Assembly: GCA_045630285.1 (NCBI GenBank)
Contig: JAZQSX010000018.1
Coordinates: 1 to 64,000, forward strand
Source: RGIG3009 sp045630285
Lineage (GTDB): Bacteria > Bacillota > Clostridia > Oscillospirales > Acutalibacteraceae
DNA: 64,000 nt
Direction: 5' to 3'
Part shown: positions 51,196-60,510 of the stretch, in pieces
Numbering within the stretch: position 1 is the first letter of the stretch
Layout: every line of letters starts with the position of its first letter
Made by a program: the position numbers and the translations under genes
Notes under the pieces: model-generated
Told to the model about the DNA's origin: nothing
Seen by the model: only the letters and a program-made list of their open reading frames with translations
The model's database searches: none

Positions 51196-52644
51196 TTAGA
51201 ATCGGAAATCACGACGGTTAGACGCCTTAATGTCCTCAATATTCTGTGAAGCAATGCCCCGTACCTTGATTTTTGGAATGTTAAACAATTCCTTATTGAT
51301 CAAATCAAAGCCGATTTCCTTGGTATCCTCGCTGGCGTAATCCACCAAATACTCGGTCAGTGTCATCAAAGCGTTGGGATGGCAGCAGTTTTGGATCTGT
51401 CCATTTTTGCAAAGAGCCATAAACCGATCGCCCGTTCTCCCCTCGCGATAACACGCCGTGCAGAAGGACGGAATGTAACCAAGCTGCATCAGCCAATTCA
51501 CGACCTCATCCAACGTACGCTGATCCGAAACGTCAAACTGCTCAGAATCGTGGGGACGCTCCTCCTCAGTATAGCCGCCAACCGACGTGCGGGATGCACC
51601 GCTGATCTGCGAAATGCCGAGTTTCAGCGCACGGGCACGCACCTCTTGGCTTTCACGGGTGGAGATGATCATACCGGTATACGGCACAGCAATGCGAATG
51701 CAAGCAATGATCTTTTCAAAAATATCGTCACTCAAGCCGTTGTCGAAGGTATCCGGATCGATGTCGTCGGCACGCTTGAGGCGAGGAACGCTGATCGTAT
51801 GCGGACCGACACCGTGGACCGCCTCCAGATGCTCAGCGTGCATCAAAAGGCCGGCAAATTCGTACTTATAAAGCTCCAGGCCAAATAACACGCCCAGACC
51901 CACGTCGTCAATACCGCCTTCCATAGCACGGTCCATTGCCTCGGTATGATAATCGTAATCGTGTTTGGGGCCGGTGGGATGCAGCTCCAGATAACTCTTT
52001 TTGTGGTAGGTCTCCTGGAACAGAATATACGTACCGATACCGGCGTCCTTCAGCTTGCGGTAATTTTCCACCGTGGTTGCCGCAATGTTGACGTTGACAC
52101 GGCGAATATCCCCGTTTTTGTGATGAACGGAGTAGATCGTTTTAATGCACTCCAGAATGTACTCGATCGGGTTGTTGACGGGATCCTCACCCGCTTCGAT
52201 AGCAAGGCGTTTGTGGCCCATATCCTGCAAAGCGATCACTTCACGGCGAACCTCTTCCTGGGTCAGCTTTTTGCGGGCGATGTGCTTGTTTTTTAGATGA
52301 TACGGGCAGTAGACGCAACCGTTGACACAGTAGTTAGACAGATACAGCGGTGCAAACATTACAATACGGTTGCCGTAGAACGCCAGCTTGATTTCCTCTG
52401 CCAAGCGGTACATTTCCTGCACCTTCTCCGGAATATCGCAAGCAAGAAGAACCGACGCTTCACGGTGTGTCAAGCCCTCGCAATGCACACCGTCCTCGGT
52501 TTTTTTCGGACGGGCTTTTTCCAGAATCGCATCGATCAGCTCGACGTTATTCTTATTTTCCTCCGCATAACGAATCGTATCGAGGATCTCCTCGTGATTG
52601 ATAAACTCCTCGGCTTTCAAGGATTTTGGATTGTACAGTGCCAT
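51196..52644 (-). CDS. hydG: [FeFe]-hydrogenase maturation radical SAM tyrosine lyase HydG
   Basis: A 482-residue radical SAM enzyme. The SAM-cluster motif CVNGCVYC is at residues 106-113 (CX3CX2C). The auxiliary cluster is held by CTACYREG and the later NCCHPNA cysteines. HydG cleaves tyrosine to produce the CO and cyanide ligands of the H-cluster. The full length and all signature residues are present. It lies 17 bp after hydE. Confidence 0.96.
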   Translation of the reverse strand: MALYNPKSLKAEEFINHEEILDTIRYAEENKNNVELIDAILEKARPKKTEDGVHCEGLTHREASVLLACDIPEKVQEMYRLAEEIKLAFYGNRIVMFAPLYLSNYCVNGCVYCPYHLKNKHIARKKLTQEEVRREVIALQDMGHKRLAIEAGEDPVNNPIEYILECIKTIYSVHHKNGDIRRVNVNIAATTVENYRKLKDAGIGTYILFQETYHKKSYLELHPTGPKHDYDYHTEAMDRAMEGGIDDVGLGVLFGLELYKYEFAGLLMHAEHLEAVHGVGPHTISVPRLKRADDIDPDTFDNGLSDDIFEKIIACIRIAVPYTGMIISTRESQEVRARALKLGISQISGASRTSVGGYTEEERPHDSEQFDVSDQRTLDEVVNWLMQLGYIPSFCTACYREGRTGDRFMALCKNGQIQNCCHPNALMTLTEYLVDYASEDTKEIGFDLINKELFNIPKIKVRGIASQNIEDIKASNRRDFRF

Positions 52645-52661
52645 AGTGTATTCCTCTTTTC

Positions 52662-53723
52662 TTAGTACTGGATATGAGCATCGGGGTGATCACCCCGAGC
52701 AACAACAACTTCGTAGCCAATGCGCCGCATACTCTGCCGCAGATGCGCAATCGCTTGTGCGGATTCATCACCGCTGGATAGCTTGTTATCGTATAAGGCG
52801 TATTTTTTGCGTTCCGACAGCGGCGACAGGTTTGGCATAATAACGTTTGCACCCGCACGGATCCCACGCTCACGTCCCTCGTTCTCAATTGTTCCGAGAG
52901 CGGTGGTTGCCGGCAAAAGCAGTTCGGGATGCATCAACCGAAGAAGCGACAGAAGATAGACGGTCAGATCGGCCGTTCCTGCGGGATAACCGCCGAACGG
53001 CGTGTCCTTTTGCGGAATAAACGGACCGATACCGCACATCTCGGGTGAAAACTCTTCGATAAACTTGAGATCCTTTGCCAGATGATAGGGCGTTTGATAC
53101 GGTGAACCAACCATAAACCCACAGCCTACTTGAAAGCCAAGCGACCGAAGCTCCCTTAAACATCGCATCCGATTATCAAACGACATCGAAGACGGATGCA
53201 ACCGCTCGTAGTGCTCACGGTCGGCGGTTTCGTGGCGCAACAGATACCGATCCGCTCCCGCTTCACGCATTTTACGATATTCCTCAAGAGTATATTCACC
53301 CAGCGACAACGTCACAGCGCAATCGGGATACAGCCGCTTGATCTCACGCACTGTCAGCGCAATATCATCCGCAGTAATGCAGCCTTCCCCGCCCTGCAGG
53401 ACGAAGGTGCGGAAGCCAAGTCGGTAGCCTTCCTCACAGCATTCCAGTATCTGCTCACGGGTCAACCAATAGCGTTCACAATACGCATTGGAGCAGCGAA
53501 TGCCGCAGTAAAAACAATCATTACGACAGAGATTACTGACTTCAATCAGACCACGGATAAATACGGTGTTGCCGAACACATACTGTCGAACCTCGTCGGC
53601 TTGTCGTGCCGCATATGCTGCTGCATCGACCGAATACCCCGTAATGAGTTGCTCGTATTCCTCTACAGTCAGCGTACGGGCCGTACGCAGCTTATCAATG
53701 AGTTTTTTAACAGCGTCAGTCAT
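52662..53723 (-). CDS. hydE: [FeFe]-hydrogenase maturation radical SAM enzyme HydE
   Basis: A 353-residue radical SAM protein with CRNDCFYC at residues 66-73. Later motifs are FVLQGGEG and LRHETADREHYERLHPSSMSF. HydE helps build the dithiolate part of the di-iron subcluster. The start (MTDAVKKL) overlaps the end of the TM1266-like gene by 8 bp and has no strong ribosome site of its own, which implies coupled translation. Confidence 0.95.
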   Translation of the reverse strand: MTDAVKKLIDKLRTARTLTVEEYEQLITGYSVDAAAYAARQADEVRQYVFGNTVFIRGLIEVSNLCRNDCFYCGIRCSNAYCERYWLTREQILECCEEGYRLGFRTFVLQGGEGCITADDIALTVREIKRLYPDCAVTLSLGEYTLEEYRKMREAGADRYLLRHETADREHYERLHPSSMSFDNRMRCLRELRSLGFQVGCGFMVGSPYQTPYHLAKDLKFIEEFSPEMCGIGPFIPQKDTPFGGYPAGTADLTVYLLSLLRLMHPELLLPATTALGTIENEGRERGIRAGANVIMPNLSPLSERKKYALYDNKLSSGDESAQAIAHLRQSMRRIGYEVVVARGDHPDAHIQY

Positions 53724-53973
53724 GTTTTTCAAAGTTGGAGTAAGCGGTCTTGACGCTGACTCCCTCCAGATTCCCGATCTTGCCGGACAGTGCGGCGATC
53801 GTATTTTGCGGCGCATCCACAGCCAGAGAAATGATGCTTATGTTGTATTTGTGGTACGGAATGCCCATACGGCCGATGACGTACTCGCCGTACTCATGAA
53901 GTAAAGCGTTGAGCGGCTCAACAGAATCCTTGTTTTCCACGATAATGCTCATCACAGCAACACGGTTTCCCAT
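53716..53973 (-). CDS. TM1266-family putative regulator of the hydrogenase system
   Basis: An 85-residue ACT-like protein (VAVMSIIVENKDSVEPLNALLHEYGEYVIGRMGIPY) of the TM1266 family, which often opens clostridial hyd maturation operons. ACT folds bind small ligands such as amino acids; a sensor of tyrosine, SAM or metal is conceivable. The ATG at 53973 has CGGAGGGG upstream; longer in-frame starts reach back into the attenuator and are not believed. Confidence 0.85.
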   Translation of the reverse strand: MGNRVAVMSIIVENKDSVEPLNALLHEYGEYVIGRMGIPYHKYNISIISLAVDAPQNTIAALSGKIGNLEGVSVKTAYSNFEKHD

Positions 53974-54110
53974 ATAATTCCCCTCCGTTTTGTAAAGCAA
54001 AAATCGGCCACACCGACAGACGGTGCGACCGAAATCACGAAGTAGCTTAAACTTATCCGGCAACACCTTTCAGGCAGAATCGCCACAGCGAAACTTTACT
54101 GTCAGGTCTC
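53974..54110 (-). promoter_or_regulatory. Leader of the hyd maturation operon with alternative structures (attenuator or riboswitch candidate)
   Basis: The transcript leader of about 137 nt contains a terminator stem just before the first gene. A nested hairpin upstream (GGCGAU with GUUGCC, enclosing GCCU with AGGU) uses the same bases (54058-54067, GGUGUUGCCG on the RNA) that can pair with the terminator's 5' arm (CGGUCGCACC, one mismatch). The two folds are therefore mutually exclusive, as in riboswitches or protein-controlled attenuators. I do not recognise a known aptamer class. Confidence 0.55.
53999..54031 (-). terminator. Intrinsic terminator in the hyd leader
   Basis: On the minus strand CGGUCGCACCG and CGGUGUGGCCG form 11 pairs (two G-U) over a 5-nt loop, followed by A then five U residues, 25 nt upstream of the TM1266-like start. 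Confidence 0.75.
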
Positions 54111-54117
54111 TATGTAT

Positions 54118-54146
54118 ACTATAACAAATTGCTGCGCTTGTGTCAA
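54118..54146 (-). promoter_or_regulatory. Promoter of the hyd maturation operon
   Basis: On the minus strand: TTGACA (54141-54146), 17-bp spacer, TATAGT (54118-54123). Near-consensus. Confidence 0.8.
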
Positions 54147-54160
54147 GAAAAACCAAACAC

Positions 54161-54775
54161 TTACTGATGTGCATAAATAAATTCTTCTGCTTCCTTTGGG
54201 TTGCCGTGAAATACCAACCCTTTGATGCCACACGCTTCAGCAGCACGGACGTTTTCTTCCAGATCGTCAATAAACAGGCAGTCCTCTGCCTTGACGTCAA
54301 ACTGTTTGAGTGCGGCTTGGAAAAACTCGGGATAGGGCTTACGCACCTTAATTTTAGAGGAAAACAGCATAGCATCAAAATACTGCGCTGTTTCGGTTTG
54401 CGACATTTGTTCGGCGTGGTATTCATCCAAGTTGGAGGTGATGTACAGCTTGAAGCCGTCAGCACGAAGCTTGGTCAGCAGCTCCTTCATTCCGTCGATT
54501 ATCGGAAGGCGACTGATCGGATAATCCGCCGCTTTGAGCGCATACGAGACCAATCGCTCAGGTACATCGTGAGAAAGCAGCTTTTTATAGGTCTCTCGCG
54601 ACATAGAACCTTCGTCGATAAAATTGGCATACTTGGACACGGAAAAGACCGCATCACGTATGATACGGGCATCTTCCTCGTTCTCAACACCGGTTTCTTT
54701 GACGATTTCCAGCCCGACGCCATCCTCCGGATGCTGCACGATCGTTCTGCCAAAATCAAAAAATACTGCTTTCAT
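54161..54775 (-). CDS. HAD family hydrolase
   Basis: A 204-residue HAD-IA protein. The nucleophile motif is FFDFGRT (residues 5-11), the Ser/Thr motif YITSNLDEY, the Lys region SSKIKVRKPYPEFF and the acidic motif CLFIDDLEENV. The second Asp of the usual DxDxT motif is replaced by Gly, which often reduces or changes phosphatase chemistry. The substrate is unknown. It is 26 bp downstream of the polysaccharide deacetylase gene and may share its transcript. Confidence 0.85.
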   Translation of the reverse strand: MKAVFFDFGRTIVQHPEDGVGLEIVKETGVENEEDARIIRDAVFSVSKYANFIDEGSMSRETYKKLLSHDVPERLVSYALKAADYPISRLPIIDGMKELLTKLRADGFKLYITSNLDEYHAEQMSQTETAQYFDAMLFSSKIKVRKPYPEFFQAALKQFDVKAEDCLFIDDLEENVRAAEACGIKGLVFHGNPKEAEEFIYAHQ

Positions 54776-54801
54776 CAGTAGTTCCTCCTGCTAATTTTCT
54801 G

Positions 54802-55665
54802 TCAAGACTCCAGCACCAGCGTTTTACCTGGCTCGACAGAATACAGAGCGCCGTCAATCTCAAACCACACGGTAAACAGTGTCGGGTTATAGATCATCGT
54901 CCCGTCGGCACTGTATACCAAAGATTGATACGCTGTAACATAGTCATAGATCTCGATGTTGGTAGCATACCAAATGTCGTCTTTACCGGACACCTTCTCG
55001 CAGATATCATCCAGCAGCTCCCAGTTATCATTGCGATCGAACTCGTAGCTGTGTCCCCACATATAAAACAAGCGAGGATGCCGTGAAGCGGAGTAGGTTT
55101 TTTCAGAAATCTCCAGCGCCAAAAACTCATCAATGTATTTCAGTGTTTTCGGATTGTTATGATGGACAGTAGGCATCCAGGCGTGCCAATCTGTCGGCAG
55201 AGCAAACGAAGTGTTGTCACCTCCGAGCGTACGGGCGTACACAATATCCAGTTCGGTCAGATAATGCTGGATCTCCTGGTACTCCGCCCCGTTGGTAAAC
55301 CGGGTAATCCCGAAATCGGGGTATGCCATACCACGAATAATTCTGCCATATTTTCTTTCAAGCTCCATACGACATTCCAAGACATCACGGATTCCTTCGA
55401 TCGGACGCAGCGCCCCTTCGGCACGGTGCCAATAGCCGTGAACTGCTATCTCGTGCCCTTTGTCTAAAAAGCACGTCTGCACGGTTTCGCAAGCAAGGCG
55501 ACCGTGATTAAATTGATCACCATTCAAATTAAACGTGCATTTCAGCCCGTACTTACTGATCGTTTCAGAAAAACGAATATCTTGCAAGCAACCGTCGTCA
55601 TAGCTCATCGTAAAGGCTTTAACCTTGCCACCGGGAAAACGCAAAAAACGATAGCGATATGACAT
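54802..55665 (-). CDS. Polysaccharide deacetylase (NodB) family protein
   Basis: A 287-residue cytoplasmic protein. The NodB-like motif is FTMSYDDGCLQD (catalytic and metal Asp, residues 18-29); the metal histidines are in EIAVHGYWHRAEG; YPDFG provides a later motif. It probably deacetylates an N- or O-acetylated sugar inside the cell, since no export signal is present. A short segment around TSFALPTDWHAWMPTVHHN is typical of this clostridial subgroup. Confidence 0.83.
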   Translation of the reverse strand: MSYRYRFLRFPGGKVKAFTMSYDDGCLQDIRFSETISKYGLKCTFNLNGDQFNHGRLACETVQTCFLDKGHEIAVHGYWHRAEGALRPIEGIRDVLECRMELERKYGRIIRGMAYPDFGITRFTNGAEYQEIQHYLTELDIVYARTLGGDNTSFALPTDWHAWMPTVHHNNPKTLKYIDEFLALEISEKTYSASRHPRLFYMWGHSYEFDRNDNWELLDDICEKVSGKDDIWYATNIEIYDYVTAYQSLVYSADGTMIYNPTLFTVWFEIDGALYSVEPGKTLVLES

Positions 55666-55733
55666 ATTTTCTACACTTCCTTATCATTACTTTAATCTTT
55701 AAATATTTTAACACATTGGTGTGTGGAATACAA

Positions 55734-55769
55734 TAAAAAACATCCCGAAAAGTTTTCGGGATGTTTTTC
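55734..55769. terminator. Bidirectional terminator downstream of glnA
   Basis: AAAACATCCCGAAAA-G-TTTTCGGGATGTTTT, with T-runs in both directions. Confidence 0.88.
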
Positions 55770-55773
55770 TGCG

Positions 55774-57198
55774 TTACAGATTGTAATAACGATCGTACTC
55801 GGCAGGATGCGGAATGGCAGCCAACTGGCGGCATTCCTCGCGCTTTGCTTTGATAAAATTGCGAAGAAGCTCTTCCGGGAATACGCCGCCAACCGTCAAA
55901 TAGTCGTGATCGGTCTCAAGAGCATCCAATGCCGCATCCAACGAGGTCGGCAAGCCCTGAAGCTTGGCCTTTTCCTCCTCAGGCAGATGATAGAGATTCA
56001 TATCGTACGGGCCCCAACCGTTTTCGTGCGGATCGATCTTGTTCTTGATACCGTCCAGGCCAGCCATAAGAATGGCAGCGTAGCAGAAATACGGGTTGCA
56101 GGTCGCATCGGGATTGCGCAGTTCAAAGCGGCGCTTATCCGGTGCCTTGGCATAGGCGGGAATACGGATAACGGCACTGCGATTGGAGGTCGCATAACCC
56201 ACGGTGACAGGCGCTTCAAAGCCGGGAACCAAACGCTTAAATGAGTTGGTGCTGGGGTTGGTCAGCGCACAGAGTGAGTGGATGTGCTTGAGCAGACCAC
56301 CCATAAAGTAGTGCGCCTCACGGCTCAGATGCGAATAGCCATTGTCATCGGAGAATACCGGCTGACCGTCCTTGAACAACAACATGTGGACGTGCATACC
56401 ACTGCCTGCCTCACCGTAGATCGGCTTGGGCATAAAGGTGGCAGATTTTCCGTATTTGAGCGCCGTGTTGTGAATGATGTATTTGATCATCATCGTAGCG
56501 TCCGCCATATGTACGACCTCGCCAAGCTGCGGCTCGATCTCAAATTGACCGGAAGCGGCCACCTCAGGGTGATGATAGTTGATCTCGATACCGGCATCCC
56601 GCATATGCATGCACATTTCGCTGCGGCACTCATAAGAAATATCAAACGGCTTGGCAATATGATAGTTCTTCTGCTTCGGAACGACAACGCCGTGCCCTTC
56701 CACGTCGGAATTCCAGTAAGATTGCTTGGCGTCCACTGTTGCGCCGATGTGCTTACCGTCGACGTTCCAGGTGACGTTGTCAAACAGATAAAACTCAAAC
56801 TCGGGCAGGATTCTCATCTCGTCGGCAACGCCGCTGTTCTTCATATACTCGACAGCCGCTTTGATAATATTGCGAGGATACTGTGCCAACGGGCGATTTT
56901 CGGGGCTGTCAATGATCATGGCGTTACCCGTCATCGACAACGTCGGGATCGTGCAAAACGGATCGATCACCGCCGTATCCGGATCGGGGATGAACACCAT
57001 ATCGCTCTTTTCGACGACGGCATAGCCATAGTTGGAGGCATCGAAGCCAATGCCGCTTTTCATCGTATCTTCCGAGAAGTTTTGGGCAGGAATGGTTACG
57101 TGGCGATATTGCCCGTTGATATCTACCATTTTGAAATCGACCATTTCGATGTTGTTTTCACGAATCATAGCCAGAATATCCTGGACGCTTTTACTCAT
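55774..57198 (-). CDS. glnA: Glutamine synthetase, type I
   Basis: A 474-residue enzyme. Motifs are EFEFYLFD, GQFEIEPQ (active-site Glu), FMPKPIYGEAGSGMHVHM (ATP/metal), NSFKRLVPGFEAP and RFELRNPDATCNPYF. The loop MNLYHLPEEE keeps the Tyr that is adenylylated in the GSI-beta type, although no adenylyltransferase is visible here. It condenses glutamate and ammonia, and so links to the ammonia released by methylaspartase in this organism. Confidence 0.93.
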   Translation of the reverse strand: MSKSVQDILAMIRENNIEMVDFKMVDINGQYRHVTIPAQNFSEDTMKSGIGFDASNYGYAVVEKSDMVFIPDPDTAVIDPFCTIPTLSMTGNAMIIDSPENRPLAQYPRNIIKAAVEYMKNSGVADEMRILPEFEFYLFDNVTWNVDGKHIGATVDAKQSYWNSDVEGHGVVVPKQKNYHIAKPFDISYECRSEMCMHMRDAGIEINYHHPEVAASGQFEIEPQLGEVVHMADATMMIKYIIHNTALKYGKSATFMPKPIYGEAGSGMHVHMLLFKDGQPVFSDDNGYSHLSREAHYFMGGLLKHIHSLCALTNPSTNSFKRLVPGFEAPVTVGYATSNRSAVIRIPAYAKAPDKRRFELRNPDATCNPYFCYAAILMAGLDGIKNKIDPHENGWGPYDMNLYHLPEEEKAKLQGLPTSLDAALDALETDHDYLTVGGVFPEELLRNFIKAKREECRQLAAIPHPAEYDRYYNL

Positions 57199-57230
57199 AG
57201 CTTTTCCCCCATCTTTGTGTTTATGTTCAC

Positions 57231-57259
57231 ATCATACAACAATTTACAAAAAATAACAA
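57231..57259 (-). promoter_or_regulatory. Promoter of glnA
   Basis: On the minus strand: TTGTTA (57254-57259), 17-bp spacer, TATGAT (57231-57236). Confidence 0.65.
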
Positions 57260-57271
57260 GACTTTATTTGG

Positions 57272-58147
57272 TTATTGCTTCGGCAGAAACAGCTCCCGTT
57301 CCACGGCACTGACCAAGTGATTGGTATTGACCATCATCGCATCAATCGGATAGATCGTCGGAACGTTTCCGCGGTAAAACTTTTTCTTGAAATACGCAAC
57401 GGCATCATCGTGCGTACCGCCGTTTTTCAACACCTCAAGGATTTCCTCGGCGGTTTCGGTAGCGCTTTTACGGCTATTCGCCAAATAAAAAGCCGTTTCT
57501 TCCCGATTCAGCAGCCCGTAATGCGGCAGTAACAGCGTTTCAATCTCCATAGATTCCACCTTGGCAATGGAATCCAAAGCCATTTGGTAGCCTACTAAGA
57601 ATAAGGGAAACACAATTTCTCCTCCGTCAAACACACCCAATGTTTCGGAACCGAGCAACAGTTTTTCAGAAGCTAAATAAAACGCAATTGAACATTTGGT
57701 ATGACCGGGTAATTCGATAACCGTGAACTCCATATCGCCTGCACGGATAATATCGCCTTCTCTTACCGTTCTGTCGACCCGTAATTCGTCCACACGATCC
57801 ACATACGGCTTGGCGTCGCATTGCGCCGCAAACTTGCGATCCAGATTACGCATTCGAGCACGAGCGGTTGGTTTCGCAAAGATCTCAGCGGCGTGCTCAC
57901 CGGCAATGACGGTCACGTCGGGGTATCTGGCGCAAACATACGGCGCACCCAGCACGTGGTCATAATGCGAATGTGTCAAGAACAGATAATCGAGCGGTCG
58001 ATCGCCGAGTAACGCCTGCACACGGTCGGCTACCGCATCGCCGGTAAAGGCAAAGCCGGTATCATATAAAATGGTGGTCGTGCCGTCATCCAGCAAAAAA
58101 GCCGCATCACCGGGATGCTCACGCACGTCAGTCACTGTCAGTTTCAA
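57272..58147 (-). CDS. MBL fold metallo-hydrolase
   Basis: A 291-residue metallo-beta-lactamase-fold protein. The metal-binding HSHYDHVLGAPY (near residues 72-83) is followed by VIELPGHTKCSIAF (metal His) and a late LLLPHYG. The TTG start at 58147 is chosen from the GAAGGAAGG site just before it. These enzymes hydrolyse thioesters, lactones or phosphodiesters; specificity is not evident. Confidence 0.85.
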   Translation of the reverse strand: MKLTVTDVREHPGDAAFLLDDGTTTILYDTGFAFTGDAVADRVQALLGDRPLDYLFLTHSHYDHVLGAPYVCARYPDVTVIAGEHAAEIFAKPTARARMRNLDRKFAAQCDAKPYVDRVDELRVDRTVREGDIIRAGDMEFTVIELPGHTKCSIAFYLASEKLLLGSETLGVFDGGEIVFPLFLVGYQMALDSIAKVESMEIETLLLPHYGLLNREETAFYLANSRKSATETAEEILEVLKNGGTHDDAVAYFKKKFYRGNVPTIYPIDAMMVNTNHLVSAVERELFLPKQ

Positions 58148-58247
58148 AGATATACGCCTTCCTTCAAGGAAACAGTATAGCAAATTACTACTGTTCTTGT
58201 AAAGAAAAATCGAGTTGATCCATTATTTTTCCAACAATTCTATCAAA

Positions 58248-58491
58248 TTATATTGTTCTTGTAAATGTAAAATAATCATCCAGCACGGCATCATCGATGC
58301 GCATAAACCGATACGGGTACAAGCTCTCTTTATCAACGAGAGCTTCGTTGGCAAACGGATGAGTCGGCACAACAGCTGCATATCGTTCTTCCATAACTGG
58401 AGATCTCATTTGCAGCCTGTAGTGAGGCTTCTTCAGCTTCGATAGCAGCCAGAAATTTGCTATGGAGTCGCTTCCCGTGATCGGTGAGGCT
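58248..58491 (-). pseudogene. Remnant of a LysR-family regulator (C-terminal end only)
   Basis: The frame reads ...HYRLQMRSPVMEERYAAVV, PTHPFANEAL, DKESLYPYRFMRIDD... and stops at 58248. This resembles the last part of a LysR effector domain (VVPxxHPxA then a ligand-pocket strand). Upstream it runs into the unrelated MATE gene without a start or helix-turn-helix, so the gene has been truncated by a rearrangement at the MATE 3' end. Confidence 0.5.
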
Positions 58492-58497
58492 TGCGCC

Positions 58498-59832
58498 TCA
58501 ATAGTGATATTTTTTCCGTTTTGTAACGAGAAATATTGCTGAAAAGACAACCGCCATAAACTCTGCCACGACGATAGAGATCCACACACCGTTGATCCCC
58601 CACACCAGCGGCAACAGCCACACGGCAGCAACCTGAAACACCAGCGTGCGCAGGAAAGAAATGATAGCGGATGTAACGCCGTCATTGAGTGCTGTGAAAA
58701 AGCTGGACGCAAAAATCGCAAAGCCCATAAAGAGAAATGACGTAGCAAAAATACGGAAACCGTACACGGTCAACTCCAGCAACTCGGCGTCATATCCTAC
58801 AAAAATCTTCGATAACGGTGCTGCCAATCCGATGCCAATGAGCACCATGCAAACACCAACAATTCCTGTCAGTTTCAAGCTTTTGCGGAACACACTTTGT
58901 AACTCGGCGTGGTTTTTGGCGCCATCGTGGAACCCAATAATTGGTGCCGTGCCAATGCAATATCCCAAAAACACCGAGGCGAAAATAAAACTGACATACA
59001 TCATCACACCGTAGGCTGCTACGCCGTTTTCTCCGGCATATTCCAGTAATTGAATGTTGTAGAGTATGCCAACCAGATTCATGGAAATATTGCTCATAAG
59101 CTCAGAGGAGCCGTTGACACAAGCCTTAGCGATCGCACGACCTACCCAGACGGTTTTACCAAGACGCAGCATGCTGCAGTTTTTTCGGAAGAAATAGAAC
59201 AACGGTATTACACCGCCGGCGAATTGACTGATGGCAGTGGCAAACGCTGCGCCAAGCAACTTATATTCCTGCGGCAGTAGCATAACCAGGAGTGCGTCCA
59301 GCACCATATTGGTACAACCGGACACAAGTGTAACAAGCAAGCCCAATTTTGGGCGGGCAGCCGTCACAAAAAAGCTTTGGAACAGTAGCTGTAGTACAAA
59401 GAACGGCATTGAAACCAAAAGAACACGGCCGTAAACGACAGCATTTTCCAGCATAGCACCGGTTCCGCCCAGCATAATGGCAATGGGACGAATAAAAATA
59501 AAACCGATGATTGCCAGCAAAAGTCCCATAGCAAACGCAGCATAGACAAACAGTGAGAAATAGCGATTGGCCTTTTCCCTATCCCCTTCTCCTAACGTTT
59601 TGGCAACCAAAGCTGAACCGCCCGTACCAAACATAAACCCAACGGTTGAGAGAATCATCAGAAACGGAAAAATGAGATTTACCGCCGCAAACGGCGTCTT
59701 ACCGGCATAATTTGACACAAAAAAACCATCCACCACACCGTAGATTGACGTGAAGATCATCATAGCAATCGACGGCAAGGTGAAGCGGAACAGTCTCCGA
59801 TATGTAAAATGATCTGAAAGTTGAATGGACAT
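58498..59832 (-). CDS. MATE family efflux transporter
   Basis: A 444-residue, 12-helix membrane exporter. Recognised from FTLPSIAMMIFTSIYGVVDGFFVSN near the start, the paired repeat at SSELMSNISMNLVGILYN, and the ATFLFMGFAIF-like late helix. It is less similar to the MATE at 39.8 kb than either is to its family, so the two are not a recent duplication. A good ribosome site, GGAGG with a T interruption (CGGAGGGTAG), precedes the ATG. Confidence 0.88.
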   Translation of the reverse strand: MSIQLSDHFTYRRLFRFTLPSIAMMIFTSIYGVVDGFFVSNYAGKTPFAAVNLIFPFLMILSTVGFMFGTGGSALVAKTLGEGDREKANRYFSLFVYAAFAMGLLLAIIGFIFIRPIAIMLGGTGAMLENAVVYGRVLLVSMPFFVLQLLFQSFFVTAARPKLGLLVTLVSGCTNMVLDALLVMLLPQEYKLLGAAFATAISQFAGGVIPLFYFFRKNCSMLRLGKTVWVGRAIAKACVNGSSELMSNISMNLVGILYNIQLLEYAGENGVAAYGVMMYVSFIFASVFLGYCIGTAPIIGFHDGAKNHAELQSVFRKSLKLTGIVGVCMVLIGIGLAAPLSKIFVGYDAELLELTVYGFRIFATSFLFMGFAIFASSFFTALNDGVTSAIISFLRTLVFQVAAVWLLPLVWGINGVWISIVVAEFMAVVFSAIFLVTKRKKYHY

Positions 59833-59878
59833 ACTACCCTCCGAGGTATAGCACAGTCGTTATTGTCGGAAGCGGGGG

Positions 59879-60478
59879 TTACTTTCCCTCAGCAATGCGT
59901 TCCTGCCAGCAGCCCCAACACATACTCTCGTATTTGTCGTTACCACCGATTTCAATCTGGTTTCCTTCGATAATGACCTTGCCGCTCTCGTTCAGGCGGG
60001 CGTTGACAATTGCTTTTTTGCCGCAGCGGCAGACCGATTTGATTTCCGTGATGCTGTCGGCGATCTCAAACAAGCGCATTGAGCCCTCAAACAGCTTGGT
60101 CTGAAAATCCGCACGTAGACCAAAGCACAGTACGGGGGTATCGTGAAACTCGGCAATATATTTCAGCTGATCCACCTGCAAACTCGTCAGGAACTGGCAC
60201 TCGTCGCAAATGATCACATCCGGTGTTTCCAGCGCGTGGTAGCGATCCAAAACGCTCTCATCACGACCGATAACATCCGCTACAGCCGACAAACCGATGC
60301 GAGATTTCACCACCGTTACACGATTGCCGTTCTCATCGGTATAGTCGTCACGGTTATCCAGATCCGGTTTGATCAGCCACACGCGATTGCCTTTTTCTTC
60401 ATAATTAAACCGCGTCATCAACGCATTTGCTGTTTTGGAGGAGGCCATGGCGCCAAATTTAAAATACAGCTTTGACAT
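59879..60478 (-). CDS. tdk: Thymidine kinase
   Basis: A 199-residue type II thymidine kinase. The P-loop GAMASSKT (residues 9-16) has Ser where Gly is usual. DECQFLT is the catalytic Glu region. Zinc cysteines are in VCRCGKKA and the C-terminal CWGCW. The lasso-domain Tyr region is ENQIEIGGNDKYES-like. It phosphorylates thymidine for salvage. AGCGAGGTA precedes the ATG. Confidence 0.93.
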   Translation of the reverse strand: MSKLYFKFGAMASSKTANALMTRFNYEEKGNRVWLIKPDLDNRDDYTDENGNRVTVVKSRIGLSAVADVIGRDESVLDRYHALETPDVIICDECQFLTSLQVDQLKYIAEFHDTPVLCFGLRADFQTKLFEGSMRLFEIADSITEIKSVCRCGKKAIVNARLNESGKVIIEGNQIEIGGNDKYESMCWGCWQERIAEGK

Positions 60479-60510
60479 ATACGATACCTCGCTTTTTCAC
60501 ATTCCCGTAT

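Noticed and set aside
56278..57312. Plus-strand ORF of 344 codons opposite glnA
   Set aside because: Shadow of glutamine synthetase, which has all active-site motifs and a promoter.
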